9,287 nucleotides of DNA from Myxococcales bacterium (GCA_003157315.1 PMJE01000443.1:1-9287); one strand, 5' to 3'. Shown: positions 1 to 6,498, numbered from the stretch's first letter. The notes: a model not told the origin generated them from the letters alone. Made by a program: numbers and translations.

Positions 1-480
1 GAGGTGCGAAAGCTCGTGCTTCTCGTTCTGGGAGCGGAATCGCAACTCGTCGATGTGGTCGATAATCTCGCGCAGGTTGTAGCCGCTGCGGATGTTGTTT
101 TGGATTTCGCCGAAGATTTCGCCGATCTTGTATTCGATGGTGTCCGGCCCGCTGGCCTTGTCCTTGAAGCCGCGCAGGTAGGGGAACAGCTTCTTGTCGA
201 CGAAGTCGTGCAGGTCGTCACCGGTCTGTGCCCGATTGTGGTCGAGCTTGCCGTCCTTATCCTTGGGCGCGGCCCAGGATTCCCAGCGATAGGCCTTGTC
301 CAGCATGAAGCCGTACTTCTTGCCCGAAAGCCCCGCCTCGTCCGCCCGGTCTTGCTCCAGCCCGTCGAGGTACTTTAGGAAAAGCAGCCAAGAGGTCTGC
401 TCGGTGTAGTCCAGCTCGGTAGTGCAGCCGGCCTCCTTGCGGAGTACGTCGTCGATATTCCGGAAGGCTTGTTCAAACAT
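1..480 (-). CDS. hsdM: Type I restriction-modification DNA methyltransferase subunit HsdM, N-terminal part, cut by the window edge
   Basis: HsdM is the N6-adenine methyltransferase subunit of type I restriction-modification complexes, acting in the cytoplasm with HsdS and HsdR. The 160 visible codons give an opening MFEQAFRNIDDVLRKEAGC, then ELDYTEQTSWLLFLKYLDGL, a WESWAAPKDKDGKLDHN segment and KIGEIFGEIQNNIRSGYNLR. This is the typical HsdM N-terminal helical domain (HsdM_N); the SAM-binding and NPPF motifs would lie beyond the left edge. The ATG at 480 matches the usual family start but has no clear ribosome binding site. A GTG at 567, in the same frame with no stop between, has an excellent one (AGGAGGT, 574-580) and would add 29 residues. 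The hydrolase gene on the same strand ends at 606, so co-transcription is possible. hsdS and hsdR are not in the window. Family assignment is confident; the start is not. Confidence 0.9.
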   Translation of the reverse strand, partial: MFEQAFRNIDDVLRKEAGCTTELDYTEQTSWLLFLKYLDGLEQDRADEAGLSGKKYGFMLDKAYRWESWAAPKDKDGKLDHNRAQTGDDLHDFVDKKLFPYLRGFKDKASGPDTIEYKIGEIFGEIQNNIRSGYNLREIIDHIDELRFRSQNEKHELSHL

Positions 481-573
481 GCGGGCTCGACGGCCATTGT
501 ATGCCAAGGGGCCGGCGTTGGCGCGGGGGGCGACAGAGAGCCAGCGCGGTGCGCCAGACGCCGCCACGGTGCC

Positions 574-580
574 ACCTCCT
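574..580 (-). promoter_or_regulatory. Strong Shine-Dalgarno AGGAGGT before an in-frame GTG upstream of hsdM
   Basis: On the minus strand AGGAGGT is followed after 6 bases by a GTG (567-565) that is in frame with hsdM. It either marks the real hsdM start, giving a 29-residue extension, or is a chance match. The family-typical MFEQ start at 480 has no such site. Confidence 0.45.
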
Positions 581-605
581 CCTTCACAGGCCGTCTCAAG
601 GGATA

Positions 606-1367
606 TCACTCCGTAGGGGTGACGTGCGCGAGCAGGCCTTCGAGCGTTACAAGGATCTCCTGTGCCTCCAACCTGGACATCTTATGTCCGACGTCCGGAT
701 AGAAGTGCGCCGTGGTGGAAAACCCTGCGGCATTAAGAACTGCGACGGATTCCTTGCAAGCAGCGAAGGGAACCGCTCGATCACGCTCGCCATGGAAGAT
801 CTCGATGGTCGGCCCGGGCGCGGTCTTCCGCGCCTCTCGAAACAGCGCGGGCGGCAGCCGACCCGAAATGGACACGACCGCGCTCAATGACTTCGGCGCG
901 GTGATGGCCAAAGTCATGGCCACGATCGCGCCTTGTGAGTATCCGACGACAATAGGCTTGCCGGCGCTCGGCCAAGCATCATGCATTTGACCTAGAAAGG
1001 GCACAAGCGTCTGCGCGGCCCGTCGTGGTCCCGGCGCCCCTGCTGCGCTCGAGTCGCCGCGATACCAACCGAAATGGCCGTTCTGCGCGTCTGCGTACGG
1101 CGCAATGATTCGTGCTTTTGTGCGCAGCCCTTGAAAGAGGGCGATGAAGTCCGCAGCATCGCCACGTTGCGGATGCAGCGCGACCACGAGCGGCAAGCGC
1201 TCCTGGGTCTTCGCACCTGCGGCTAGCATCTCGATGAAATGAACCCCGGCCAGCAGGCGCGTCTCCACCACGGGTTGCGCGACCGCCGCGCGTCCAGCGA
1301 GAGCGCCGACGACCAGAGCCAGTCCGCCCACTCGGACAGCCCTGGTCGCCAGGCCACCCACCTTCAC
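606..1367 (-). CDS. Exported alpha/beta hydrolase (carboxylesterase/phospholipase-like)
   Basis: This is a predicted serine hydrolase of 253 residues, probably an esterase exported across the inner membrane. The start chosen is a GTG at 1367, four bases after the stop of the upstream reductase gene. It opens with an Arg/Lys-bearing n-region, a hydrophobic stretch VGGLALVVGALAG and an AVA cleavage-like site near residue 30. The body shows LPLVVALHPQRGD (likely oxyanion region, 58-70), the nucleophile elbow GYSQG (Ser144), HGERDRAVP (Asp196) and VGHKMS (His228), which complete a Ser-Asp-His triad in the usual order. The frame is open upstream to 1730, but that part is antisense-frame shadow of the reductase. 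The substrate cannot be told. It resembles the Abhydrolase_2/carboxylesterase group; a lipase or depolymerase is possible. A weak AGGA lies right before the GTG, so translational coupling to the upstream gene is likely. Confidence 0.82.
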   Translation of the reverse strand: MKVGGLATRAVRVGGLALVVGALAGRAAVAQPVVETRLLAGVHFIEMLAAGAKTQERLPLVVALHPQRGDAADFIALFQGLRTKARIIAPYADAQNGHFGWYRGDSSAAGAPGPRRAAQTLVPFLGQMHDAWPSAGKPIVVGYSQGAIVAMTLAITAPKSLSAVVSISGRLPPALFREARKTAPGPTIEIFHGERDRAVPFAACKESVAVLNAAGFSTTAHFYPDVGHKMSRLEAQEILVTLEGLLAHVTPTE

Positions 1368-1371
1368 GGTC

Positions 1372-2019
1372 CTACTGGTCCGCGTAGCGTTTCGCCGCTG
1401 CCAGATCCCTACGGATCTCCTCGGCGGTCCGTCGCGGGCCGTAGCCGGGCGTATCGCGCTGGATGCGCCATCCCTCTTTGAGCGGGCCGGCGTCCACGAC
1501 GTCGAAGCCGAATTGGTCGATGAGGCGACTGACGGTTGCCTTGGCCGCTTGGTCATCTCCCGCGATGACCAGGGCACGGCGGTTCTTGCTGCCGGCTGGC
1601 TGCCCATCGGTGGTAAGCGCGGCGGCGTAAATGTGATTGAACGCCTTGACCACCTTCGAGGTCGGCAGGTGCGCCTGCAGAAGCTCCGCGGTGGTGGTCG
1701 ACTCGTTGTCGAGCTCGGGAATGTGGCCATCCCGCTGCGGGTAGTAGTTGTTCGTGTCGATCACGATCTTTCCCAACAGCGGCAGGGCAGGAATGGCTCG
1801 ATAGTTCTTGAGAGGCACCGTCACCACGACAATCTCTCCGGCTGCTCCTGCTTCTGCGGCCGTCGCGGCGCGCGCGTTCGGTCCCAGCTCAGCGACCAAG
1901 CCCGACAGGGTTTCCGGCCCACGCGAGTTGCTGATCACCACCTTGTGCCCGTTCTTCACCGCGAGCCGAGCGAGTTGGCTGCCAATCTTCCCTGCACCGA
2001 TAATCCCAATAGTTGCCAT
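1372..2019 (-). CDS. NADP-binding oxidoreductase, coenzyme F420-dependent reductase family
   Basis: This is a 215-residue cytoplasmic Rossmann-fold protein of the F420_oxidored (PF03807) type, related to NADPH:F420 reductases but found widely in bacteria lacking F420. The N-terminus GIIGAGKIGSQLA (residues 5-17) is the dinucleotide-binding glycine loop. SNSRGPE (about 30-37) holds the Arg expected to read the 2'-phosphate of NADP. EIVVVTVPLKNY and KIVIDTNNYYPQRDG follow at the usual places, then VVKAFNHIY and FGFDVVDAGPL, which are typical family blocks. Length fits the family. The ATG at 2019 lacks a clear ribosome binding site. Its stop at 1372 lies four bases before the hydrolase GTG, so the two form a likely operon. 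The actual hydride acceptor is unknown. Divergent from the aldo/keto reductase across a 159-base gap. Confidence 0.88.
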   Translation of the reverse strand: MATIGIIGAGKIGSQLARLAVKNGHKVVISNSRGPETLSGLVAELGPNARAATAAEAGAAGEIVVVTVPLKNYRAIPALPLLGKIVIDTNNYYPQRDGHIPELDNESTTTAELLQAHLPTSKVVKAFNHIYAAALTTDGQPAGSKNRRALVIAGDDQAAKATVSRLIDQFGFDVVDAGPLKEGWRIQRDTPGYGPRRTAEEIRRDLAAAKRYADQ

Positions 2020-2178
2020 GGTGGTCAGGCTAGCACCGGCCGGTTGCTCTGCAAGGCGACTACGGATCGCGCAACGACTGCGCCTACGCCGATCTAATAC
2101 GACTCTCGAAGCTCTTGGCCGATCAAGTGGAAGCGGGTCATGTTCTAGCCACTGAACCGTTGGAGAGAGGAGACGCAG
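2020..2178. promoter_or_regulatory. Divergent intergenic region between the two oxidoreductase genes
   Basis: These 159 bases separate the minus-strand F420-family reductase from the plus-strand aldo/keto reductase and must hold both promoters if the genes have their own. I see no convincing -35/-10 pair. A plus-strand ribosome binding site (AGAGGAG, 2166-2172) lies 6 bases before the aldo/keto reductase ATG. No regulator gene is adjacent. Confidence 0.5.
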
Positions 2179-3225
2179 ATGAACTATCGACCTTTGGGTA
2201 GAACGGGCTTGCGAGTTTCTGAGCTTTGCTTCGGGACGATGACCTTCGGTGGCGAGGGAATGTTCAAGGCGATCGGCAGCACGGAGCAGTCGGAGGCCGA
2301 TCGTCTGGTCGGCATCTGCATCGACGTTGGGATCAATTTCTTCGACACCGCGAACGTGTACTCGGCGGGACGTGCGGAGCAGATCCTGGGAAAGGCGCTG
2401 GGCGCGCGCCGCAAGGACATGGTGGTCGCCACCAAGGTGCGGGGGCGAGTGGGCTCTGGGCCAAACGCGGTCGGCCTGTCACGCGGCCATATCATGGACG
2501 CGATCGACGCCAGCCTTCAGCGGCTCGGCACCGACTACATCGACCTTTACCAGATTCATGGCTACGACGCGTTCACGCCGTTCGAAGAAACGCTGCGAGC
2601 TCTCGACGATCTGGTCCGCGCCGGCAAGGTACGATACATCGGCGCGTCGAACCTCGCGGCCTGGCACCTGATGAAAGCTCTCGGGATCAGCCAGCGCGTC
2701 GGTCTGGCGCGGTTCGAGACCCTGCAGGCGTATTACTCGATCGCCGGCCGCGACCTAGAGCGCGAGCTGGTCCCGCTGATGGAGTCGGAGCAGGTGGGCC
2801 TGCTGGTTTGGAGCCCGCTGGCGGGTGGTTTCTTGAGCGGAAAATTTGGGCGGGACAAGAAGGGACCAGAAGGCGCGCGACGTGCGAGCTTCAATTTCCC
2901 TCCCGTCGATGAAACGCGCGGCTATGCTGTCCTTGACGTGCTGGCCGATGTGGCCCGTGAGCACGAGGTGTCGGTTGCACGCGTGGCCCTTGCTTGGCTG
3001 CTCCACCAGCGCATCACCACCAGCGTGATCGTCGGAGCGCGCAACGAAGCCCAGCTCCGAGACAACCTGGCCGCGCCGGAGCTGAAGCTCTCTGCGGACC
3101 AGCTTGCGCGCCTGAATACGACGAGCGCGTTGCCCCCCGAGTACCCGGGCTGGATGATCACGGTGCAGGCCCGGGACCGGTTGCAAGCGATCTCGCCGGA
3201 GAAGCGTTTCGCGAAGGTCACGTAG
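2179..3225 (+). CDS. Aldo/keto reductase
   Basis: This is a complete 348-residue NADPH-dependent oxidoreductase of the aldo/keto reductase superfamily, a cytoplasmic TIM barrel that reduces aldehydes or ketones. The start is the ATG at 2179 behind a good AGAGGAG site. The N-terminus MNYRPLGRTGLRVSELCFGTMTFG is typical. The catalytic tetrad is visible: Asp56 and Tyr61 in FFDTANVYSAGRAEQILGKAL, Lys86 in VVATKVRG, and His127 in DLYQIHGYD. Further family blocks are KVRYIGASNLAAW, LVWSPLAGGFLSGKF, and a C-terminal SVIVGARNEAQLRDNLAA that contacts the NADPH phosphate. It resembles the YajO/Tas-like group of aldo/keto reductases. Substrate cannot be inferred. Divergent from the F420-family reductase; just downstream the mobile-element patchwork begins. 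Confidence 0.95.
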   Translation: MNYRPLGRTGLRVSELCFGTMTFGGEGMFKAIGSTEQSEADRLVGICIDVGINFFDTANVYSAGRAEQILGKALGARRKDMVVATKVRGRVGSGPNAVGLSRGHIMDAIDASLQRLGTDYIDLYQIHGYDAFTPFEETLRALDDLVRAGKVRYIGASNLAAWHLMKALGISQRVGLARFETLQAYYSIAGRDLERELVPLMESEQVGLLVWSPLAGGFLSGKFGRDKKGPEGARRASFNFPPVDETRGYAVLDVLADVAREHEVSVARVALAWLLHQRITTSVIVGARNEAQLRDNLAAPELKLSADQLARLNTTSALPPEYPGWMITVQARDRLQAISPEKRFAKVT

Positions 3226-3279
3226 GCGCCGGAGCACGGGCGATACCCACCATCGGCAACAACCACCCACCCATATAGA

Positions 3280-3441
3280 TGAGGGCGCCGCGCGTTGGTT
3301 CGCCCAGTCTTCCAGACGCACCACTTCCCGCAGGGCACTCTCGCTCATCGACTCGACCCCATCCACCGACTTGGCGAAGAGGATCTGTTCCTGAACCTCC
3401 GGCGCCAGCAGCGTCAGGTCCGTGAGTTGGGTCACCCTCAT
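3280..3441 (-). pseudogene. C-terminal fragment of a small HTH-like protein of the type found beside serine recombinases
   Basis: The minus-strand reading from 3441 gives RVTQLTDLTLLAPEVQEQIL, then SESALREVVRLEDWANQR. This block (a helix-turn-helix recognition helix VTRARVTQLM, then LLAPDIQE, then a W-x-x-Q near the end) recalls small proteins that accompany large serine recombinases in mobile elements; this is from memory, not from a search. The N-terminal half is missing: a TGA stands directly before the ATG at 3441. The normal C-terminal stop is also missing; after residue about 52 the frame runs on antisense through the aldo/keto reductase to 2755. It is therefore a remnant. A Met start at 3441 without a ribosome binding site is probably accidental. 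Confidence 0.55.
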
Positions 3442-3569
3442 TCACGCTGGCAGACACACTTCGCGCGAGGACTCGGTTAGCGTCCACCTTGACGGCGTGA
3501 TGGCAGCACCTGCTCGGGCCAGGGACGCGGCGGCTGCTCCAGCGCGAAGCGCAGACACACGGACATCCC

Positions 3570-3745
3570 TTGTGCAAACCGCCGCGCCGGCAGCCGGAGA
3601 AGACTGTCCTTTACCAGGTGTTGCAGCAGCACCTGCTGACCTTCGAGCAGCAATGGACCGACCAGGCCAGCCGGCCGCACGCTGCCGAAGTTCGTCACGG
3701 AAGAGCTGCACAAGTATCTAGATTGCGGAATTCTCGCGCGGGGGT
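3570..3745 (+). pseudogene. IS91-family transposase, N-terminal fragment with a frameshift
   Basis: IS91-type transposases are rolling-circle (HUH) enzymes whose N-terminus carries a zinc-binding region. In the frame of 3570 the DNA reads RRQPEKTVLYQVLQQHLLTF, matching the family opening R-x-P-E-x-T-V-L-Y. After about 3675 the similarity continues in another frame as LPKFVTEELHKYLDCGILARG, matching the block before the zinc-binding cysteines, and then ends at a TAG (3743-3745). So there is one frameshift and a truncation before the zinc site and catalytic Tyr. It cannot be active. It lies between the HTH remnant and the DUF5372-like gene. Confidence 0.7.
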
Positions 3746-3796
3746 AGGCAGCAACACAATCGGTACAATCACTTCACTACGCCGACACCGGCCGAG

Positions 3797-4036
3797 GTGA
3801 AGATCACGCGGCGGCACCATCCGCTCGCGGGGCAGAAGTTGGAGGTGCTGCGCGGTGGACGGCGCCAGATCGTTGTGCGCTTGCCGGGAAGCCCGCCCAT
3901 GCTCGTGCCACGTGCATGGACGGACGCAGACGGTCCCGGTGATCTCGCCGAGCAGGCGTCGACCGTTTTCACCGTCGATGCGATCCGAGAGTTGGCGGAT
4001 CTAGTGACGGCGCTTCAGCGACGACATCGAGGTTGA
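3797..4036 (+). CDS. DUF5372-like small protein, first gene of a serine recombinase module
   Basis: This 79-residue protein opens KITRRHHPLAGQKLEVL, followed by QIVVRLPGSPPMLVPRAWTD and a C-terminal FTVDAIRELADLVTAL. This is the pattern of DUF5372 family proteins (typical opening V-x-I-T-x-P-F-H-P-L-x-G), small proteins of unknown function that commonly sit upstream of large serine recombinases. The GTG at 3797 is the family-typical start; the ribosome binding site is weak, and the frame is open further upstream to about the end of the IS91 fragment. A TACAAT hexamer upstream (about 3763-3768) could be a -10 element but lacks a good -35. The next gene follows after 54 bases. Complete as far as can be judged. 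Confidence 0.7.
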   Translation: MKITRRHHPLAGQKLEVLRGGRRQIVVRLPGSPPMLVPRAWTDADGPGDLAEQASTVFTVDAIRELADLVTALQRRHRG

Positions 4037-4074
4037 AGCTTCCGTGGCCCGGACGTGCTGGCATGTGGGCGGTG

Positions 4075-4082
4075 AAGGAGGG
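4075..4082 (+). promoter_or_regulatory. Ribosome binding site AAGGAGGG of the 56-residue recombinase-module gene
   Basis: AAGGAGGG lies 8 to 9 bases before the ATG at 4091 but only 2 to 3 before the ATG at 4085, which is why 4091 is preferred as the start of the next gene. Confidence 0.6.
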
Positions 4083-4090
4083 CCATGCCC

Positions 4091-4261
4091 ATGCAGAGAC
4101 AGGTGTCGCTTGATTTTCGCAGGGACAATCTCGCCGTGCTCTGGCAGCGGTTGCCAGAGGGAGATCGGCGAGCGGTGATCGAGCAGATGGCGCGACTGAT
4201 CGCGCGCGCGGCCCAAGCTCGATCGAAGAAGGAGCAGAAGGAAGAAGGGAGCAGGCCATGA
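4091..4261 (+). CDS. Small basic/charged protein of the serine recombinase module
   Basis: This 56-residue protein reads MQRQVSLDFRRDNLAVLWQR, then LPEGDRRAVIEQMARLIARA and a Lys/Glu-rich tail. It matches no named family that I can state, but short proteins with a W-x-x-L-P-x-x-x-R-x-x-x-I/V core and a helical RLIARA segment are common immediately before large serine recombinases in such modules. It has a strong ribosome binding site, AAGGAGGG. Its stop overlaps the recombinase start as ATGA (4258-4261), so the two are translationally coupled. An in-frame ATG at 4085 is an alternative start. A role as a recombinase accessory or directionality factor is speculation. Confidence 0.65.
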   Translation: MQRQVSLDFRRDNLAVLWQRLPEGDRRAVIEQMARLIARAAQARSKKEQKEEGSRP

Positions 4262-4519
4262 GTATCTACAATCTCGACCGATCCAAGATTCGACCGGAAC
4301 ACCACGAGCGCGCAGCATTCGTGTACATCAGACAATCGTCGCTCAAACAGGTGCGCGAAAACCTTGAGAGCCAGAAGCGACAGTACAGCTTCGCCGAGCA
4401 GGCGCGAGCCACGGGATGGAACGAGCAGCAAGTGGTGGTGGTCGACGAGGACCAGGGCAAAAGCGGAGCAACGCCCGAGTCGCGCCCGGGCTTCGCTCGA
4501 CTCATATCGGCGGTAGCAA
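4258..4519 (+). pseudogene. Large serine recombinase (resolvase/invertase family), truncated after the first catalytic motifs
   Basis: The first 87 residues are a clean serine recombinase N-terminus: AFVYIRQSSLKQVRENLESQ with the Y-x-R-x-S nucleophile motif (Ser27), then QYSFAEQARATGW, VVVVDEDQGKSGATPESRPG and FARLISAV. The family would continue with a V-x-x-x-x-x-S-R-L-x-R active-site helix, which is absent; the frame continues with unrelated residues to a stop at 4656. The catalytic domain is therefore cut at about 4519, and the recombinase and zinc-ribbon DNA-binding domains are gone. It is coupled by ATGA overlap to the upstream small gene. The breakpoint abuts sequence that codes for a membrane protein on the other strand. 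Confidence 0.85.
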
Positions 4520-5223
4520 CTGAAGGCGACTTTCGCGGGCCGCGCTGGAGTAGACTGCGCCCTGTGGTCGAGACAGGCTCTTCGGGCAGGACAGCGAGTA
4601 TCGTGGATGACCGGTGGCGCCGGCGTCAACGCATGCGCGCAGCCGTTCGCCTCTAATCCGCACAGGAACTGCATGGGCGGAAGTTCGGTCGGTTGGATCG
4701 CGGGCGGGGACGTCCTGGCGCCCGCGCAGCCACGGATGGCTGGCCATTCCCTCGGGACAACCCAGTCGGGCTGGTGCACGCCAACCGCCTGTGACGAGAA
4801 GAAAGTGAACAGGCCGATAGTGCTGACAATAGTGAGCGTGCGACACAAGGAACGGCGCACACGTCCTATTGCCCCCCCGTGCCGCAACTGGGGCCGCACA
4901 ATGTCCAGAATAAGCAACGCCACGGATGGGACGAGAAACGCGACAGGCGGCAGCATCAGTACCAGCGCACTTCGCGCGTGTGCGAGGCCGTTTTCCGCCG
5001 CGCGCACCGTACTCTCCTCGACGAATATCGTGCTGCCTATGAGCAGAAGCTGCGTGATGAACACGATGCCGATGCCGATAGCCGCGCAGAGCGTCGTATA
5101 ATAGAGGGCCGCACGTATTTCGGTGAGAAATTGCGACTGAAGAGGGCGCCACGGGTGAAGGACGAGTGCCACGATCCCTATCACCAGCAGCCACAACGAG
5201 GCTGGCTGTCCCAGGTAGACCAA
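4520..5223 (-). CDS. Membrane protein of unknown function with four predicted helices, probably truncated
   Basis: I do not recognise the family. The frame gives four hydrophobic stretches: LWLLVIGIVALVL, TTLCAAIGIGIVFITQLLLI, VLMLPPVAFLVPSVALLIL and LTIVSTIGLFTFF. These are followed by a non-membrane tail with several Cys and Pro (GCAGARTSPPAIQPTELPPMQ, FLCGLEANGCAHAL). The only start I can find is a TTG at 5223 without a ribosome binding site, and the frame stays open a little further upstream, so the natural N-terminus may be lost. At the other end no stop occurs before the recombinase junction: the frame runs on antisense through the recombinase module to 4015, giving a chimeric 402-codon frame. 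I list only the part with credible protein features. Cytoplasmic membrane location is predicted; function is unknown. Confidence 0.5.
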
Positions 5224-5228
5224 CTCGA

Positions 5229-5321
5229 AGGCGCAAGGGCATCGAGGAGCTCCGCCGCACCACCGCCGACGACGGCGTATTCTGCTACACCTTGTTCAAG
5301 GCAGTGGGCACGGCCGCGTGA
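5229..5321 (+). pseudogene. C-terminal scrap of an unknown plus-strand protein
   Basis: Between the two minus-strand genes the plus strand has a short open frame from about 5229 to a TGA at 5319-5321 that reads KGIEELRRTTADDGVFCYTL, then FKAVGTAA. Nearly every codon in it ends in G or C, as in the real genes here. There is no start codon or ribosome binding site, and upstream the frame runs into antisense membrane-protein sequence, so only the tail of a gene remains. I do not recognise the family. Confidence 0.35.
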
Positions 5322-5335
5322 CCGCAAGGCCGTGC
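5308..5335. repeat. Inverted repeat GCACGGCC / GGCCGTGC
   Basis: A perfect 8-base inverted repeat (5308-5315 and 5328-5335) encloses 12 bases. It overlaps the stop of the scrap frame and lies between two minus-strand genes. There is no T-tract on either side, so a factor-independent terminator is not well supported. It could be a terminator hairpin of the lost plus-strand gene or chance in GC-rich DNA. Confidence 0.35.
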
Positions 5336-5436
5336 TGGGCCCCGTTCCGGAGAGGGGCTGGGAGTGTGAGGGCAAAGGTCAGTCCCACGCCCGCGACCAA
5401 CTGCGGACTGTTCTGGCCACAGTCGGGTAGAGCGGA

Positions 5437-6477
5437 CTACGGTGGCGTTAGTGTCTTGACGAAGAGCGAGGGACCGAGGCCATCGTCATAGACCAGCGCC
5501 AGTCTTTGTCCGTCCTGGCTCACAGAAAAACTGAAAGCGTTGCGTCCGCCCCATGCTGCGACGACATCGCTCTTGCCGGTACTCAGATTCACCCGATTGA
5601 GCAGGTTTTGGGTTTCTCCGCATTCCGTCACGCCATCATCGGCGACCGTCTCATAGAGGCAACTTCCTCCTTCGTAGTAGGCTGCGGTCAGATCAGCAGG
5701 ATCTCCCGAGTAGGCCCGGATCATCCCGACCTCCTGTGGGAGCGGGCGAGTTTCCCCAGTCACCAAGTCGACAACCCTGTAGGGGTTGGATTGGACGACT
5801 CTTGCCGGTGTTCCCCCGTCCCAACCGATGATGTCGCCTGAAACCTGGATGGGCTGGCTGATGCCCGTGGTCGGATCGGCAAGCAACGCGCCCGTTGGCC
5901 CCCAGTAGAGGAGGCGCGTTCCGTCAGGAGAAAACCTGGTCGACGAACTCTGCCCGAAGGTCTGGCGGGTTCCTGTGGCGAGATCGAGCGTCGACAATTC
6001 CCCAGTCTTGTAGTCGACAGTGGCGACGCGAGTGCCGTCGAGAGAAACGTCGTACTCCGCACGCTCCGAGACGCCTGTCGCGATCGGCACCGCCGATCCT
6101 GCTCGGCGCTCGGCGAACGGTGCCCGGTAGAGCACATCACCGGACTCGGGATCGATCCCGGCTGTGGTGAAGAAGAGCAGACTGTCCCCTGCCACCAGCT
6201 TCGTCGATTGCACGTCGTCGTGTCCCTGAATGACGGAGTTGATGGCACCCGTCTGGACGTCAAGTGCCTGAAGGGCATAGTTACCCGCCGAGTTTGGCCC
6301 CATCCAATAGAGGGTGCCGTCGTCAGCCGACCAACCCACCATTTGCACATCCTCCAGGTGCTCGACGACGAGACGTCCCAGATCGATCGTCGCCCGAGGC
6401 GGCGAACATGCAGCTCCGACTATCACCGCCATGAGATTTGCCATGGCGACACGAAGCACATCCGTTGGGTTCATCAT
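5437..6477 (-). CDS. Lipoprotein with a WD40/TolB-like beta-propeller
   Basis: The 346-residue protein from the ATG at 6477 starts with a short signal sequence, LMAVIVGAAC, with a plausible lipobox Cys at residue 24, followed by a serine-proline linker. The rest is a chain of similar blades: VQMVGWSADDGTLYWMGP, STKLVAGDSLLFFTTAG, EYDVSLDGTRVATVDYKTGE, STRFSPDGTRLLYWGP, FSVSQDGQRLALVYDDG. The recurring S-x-D-G-x-R-L/V pattern is that of TolB/PD40 propeller repeats. Such lipoproteins sit at the cell surface or periplasm and are often binding or scaffold proteins; no catalytic residue is evident. Two Cys near GSCLYET and TECGET could form a disulfide. An ATG at 6498 would add seven residues with two Cys; neither start has a clear ribosome binding site. 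Appears monocistronic. Confidence 0.78.
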   Translation of the reverse strand: MMNPTDVLRVAMANLMAVIVGAACSPPRATIDLGRLVVEHLEDVQMVGWSADDGTLYWMGPNSAGNYALQALDVQTGAINSVIQGHDDVQSTKLVAGDSLLFFTTAGIDPESGDVLYRAPFAERRAGSAVPIATGVSERAEYDVSLDGTRVATVDYKTGELSTLDLATGTRQTFGQSSSTRFSPDGTRLLYWGPTGALLADPTTGISQPIQVSGDIIGWDGGTPARVVQSNPYRVVDLVTGETRPLPQEVGMIRAYSGDPADLTAAYYEGGSCLYETVADDGVTECGETQNLLNRVNLSTGKSDVVAAWGGRNAFSFSVSQDGQRLALVYDDGLGPSLFVKTLTPP

Positions 6478-6498
6478 AGCAGACCGACATCTGCACAT

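Noticed and set aside
1368..1730. Long N-terminal extension of the hydrolase frame
   Set aside because: It overlaps the well-supported reductase in another frame and is Arg/Ser/Pro-rich as expected of a GC-rich shadow; the signal peptide starts at 1367.
1513..2097. 194-codon plus-strand frame opposite the F420-family reductase
   Set aside because: Antisense shadow; no motif and no ribosome binding site.
2095..2105. TAATACGACTC, identical to the first 11 bases of the T7 phage promoter
   Set aside because: The downstream half (ACTATAG) does not follow and there is no phage context; treated as coincidence.
2226..2912. 228-codon plus-strand frame over the aldo/keto reductase
   Set aside because: Shadow frame rich in Arg, Gly and Pro without motifs; the reductase frame explains the DNA.
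5346..5436. Continuation of the propeller lipoprotein frame beyond its stop (CGQNSPQLVAGVGL)
   Set aside because: It follows a TAG, has no start or ribosome binding site, and matches no known extension; read-through is not supported.
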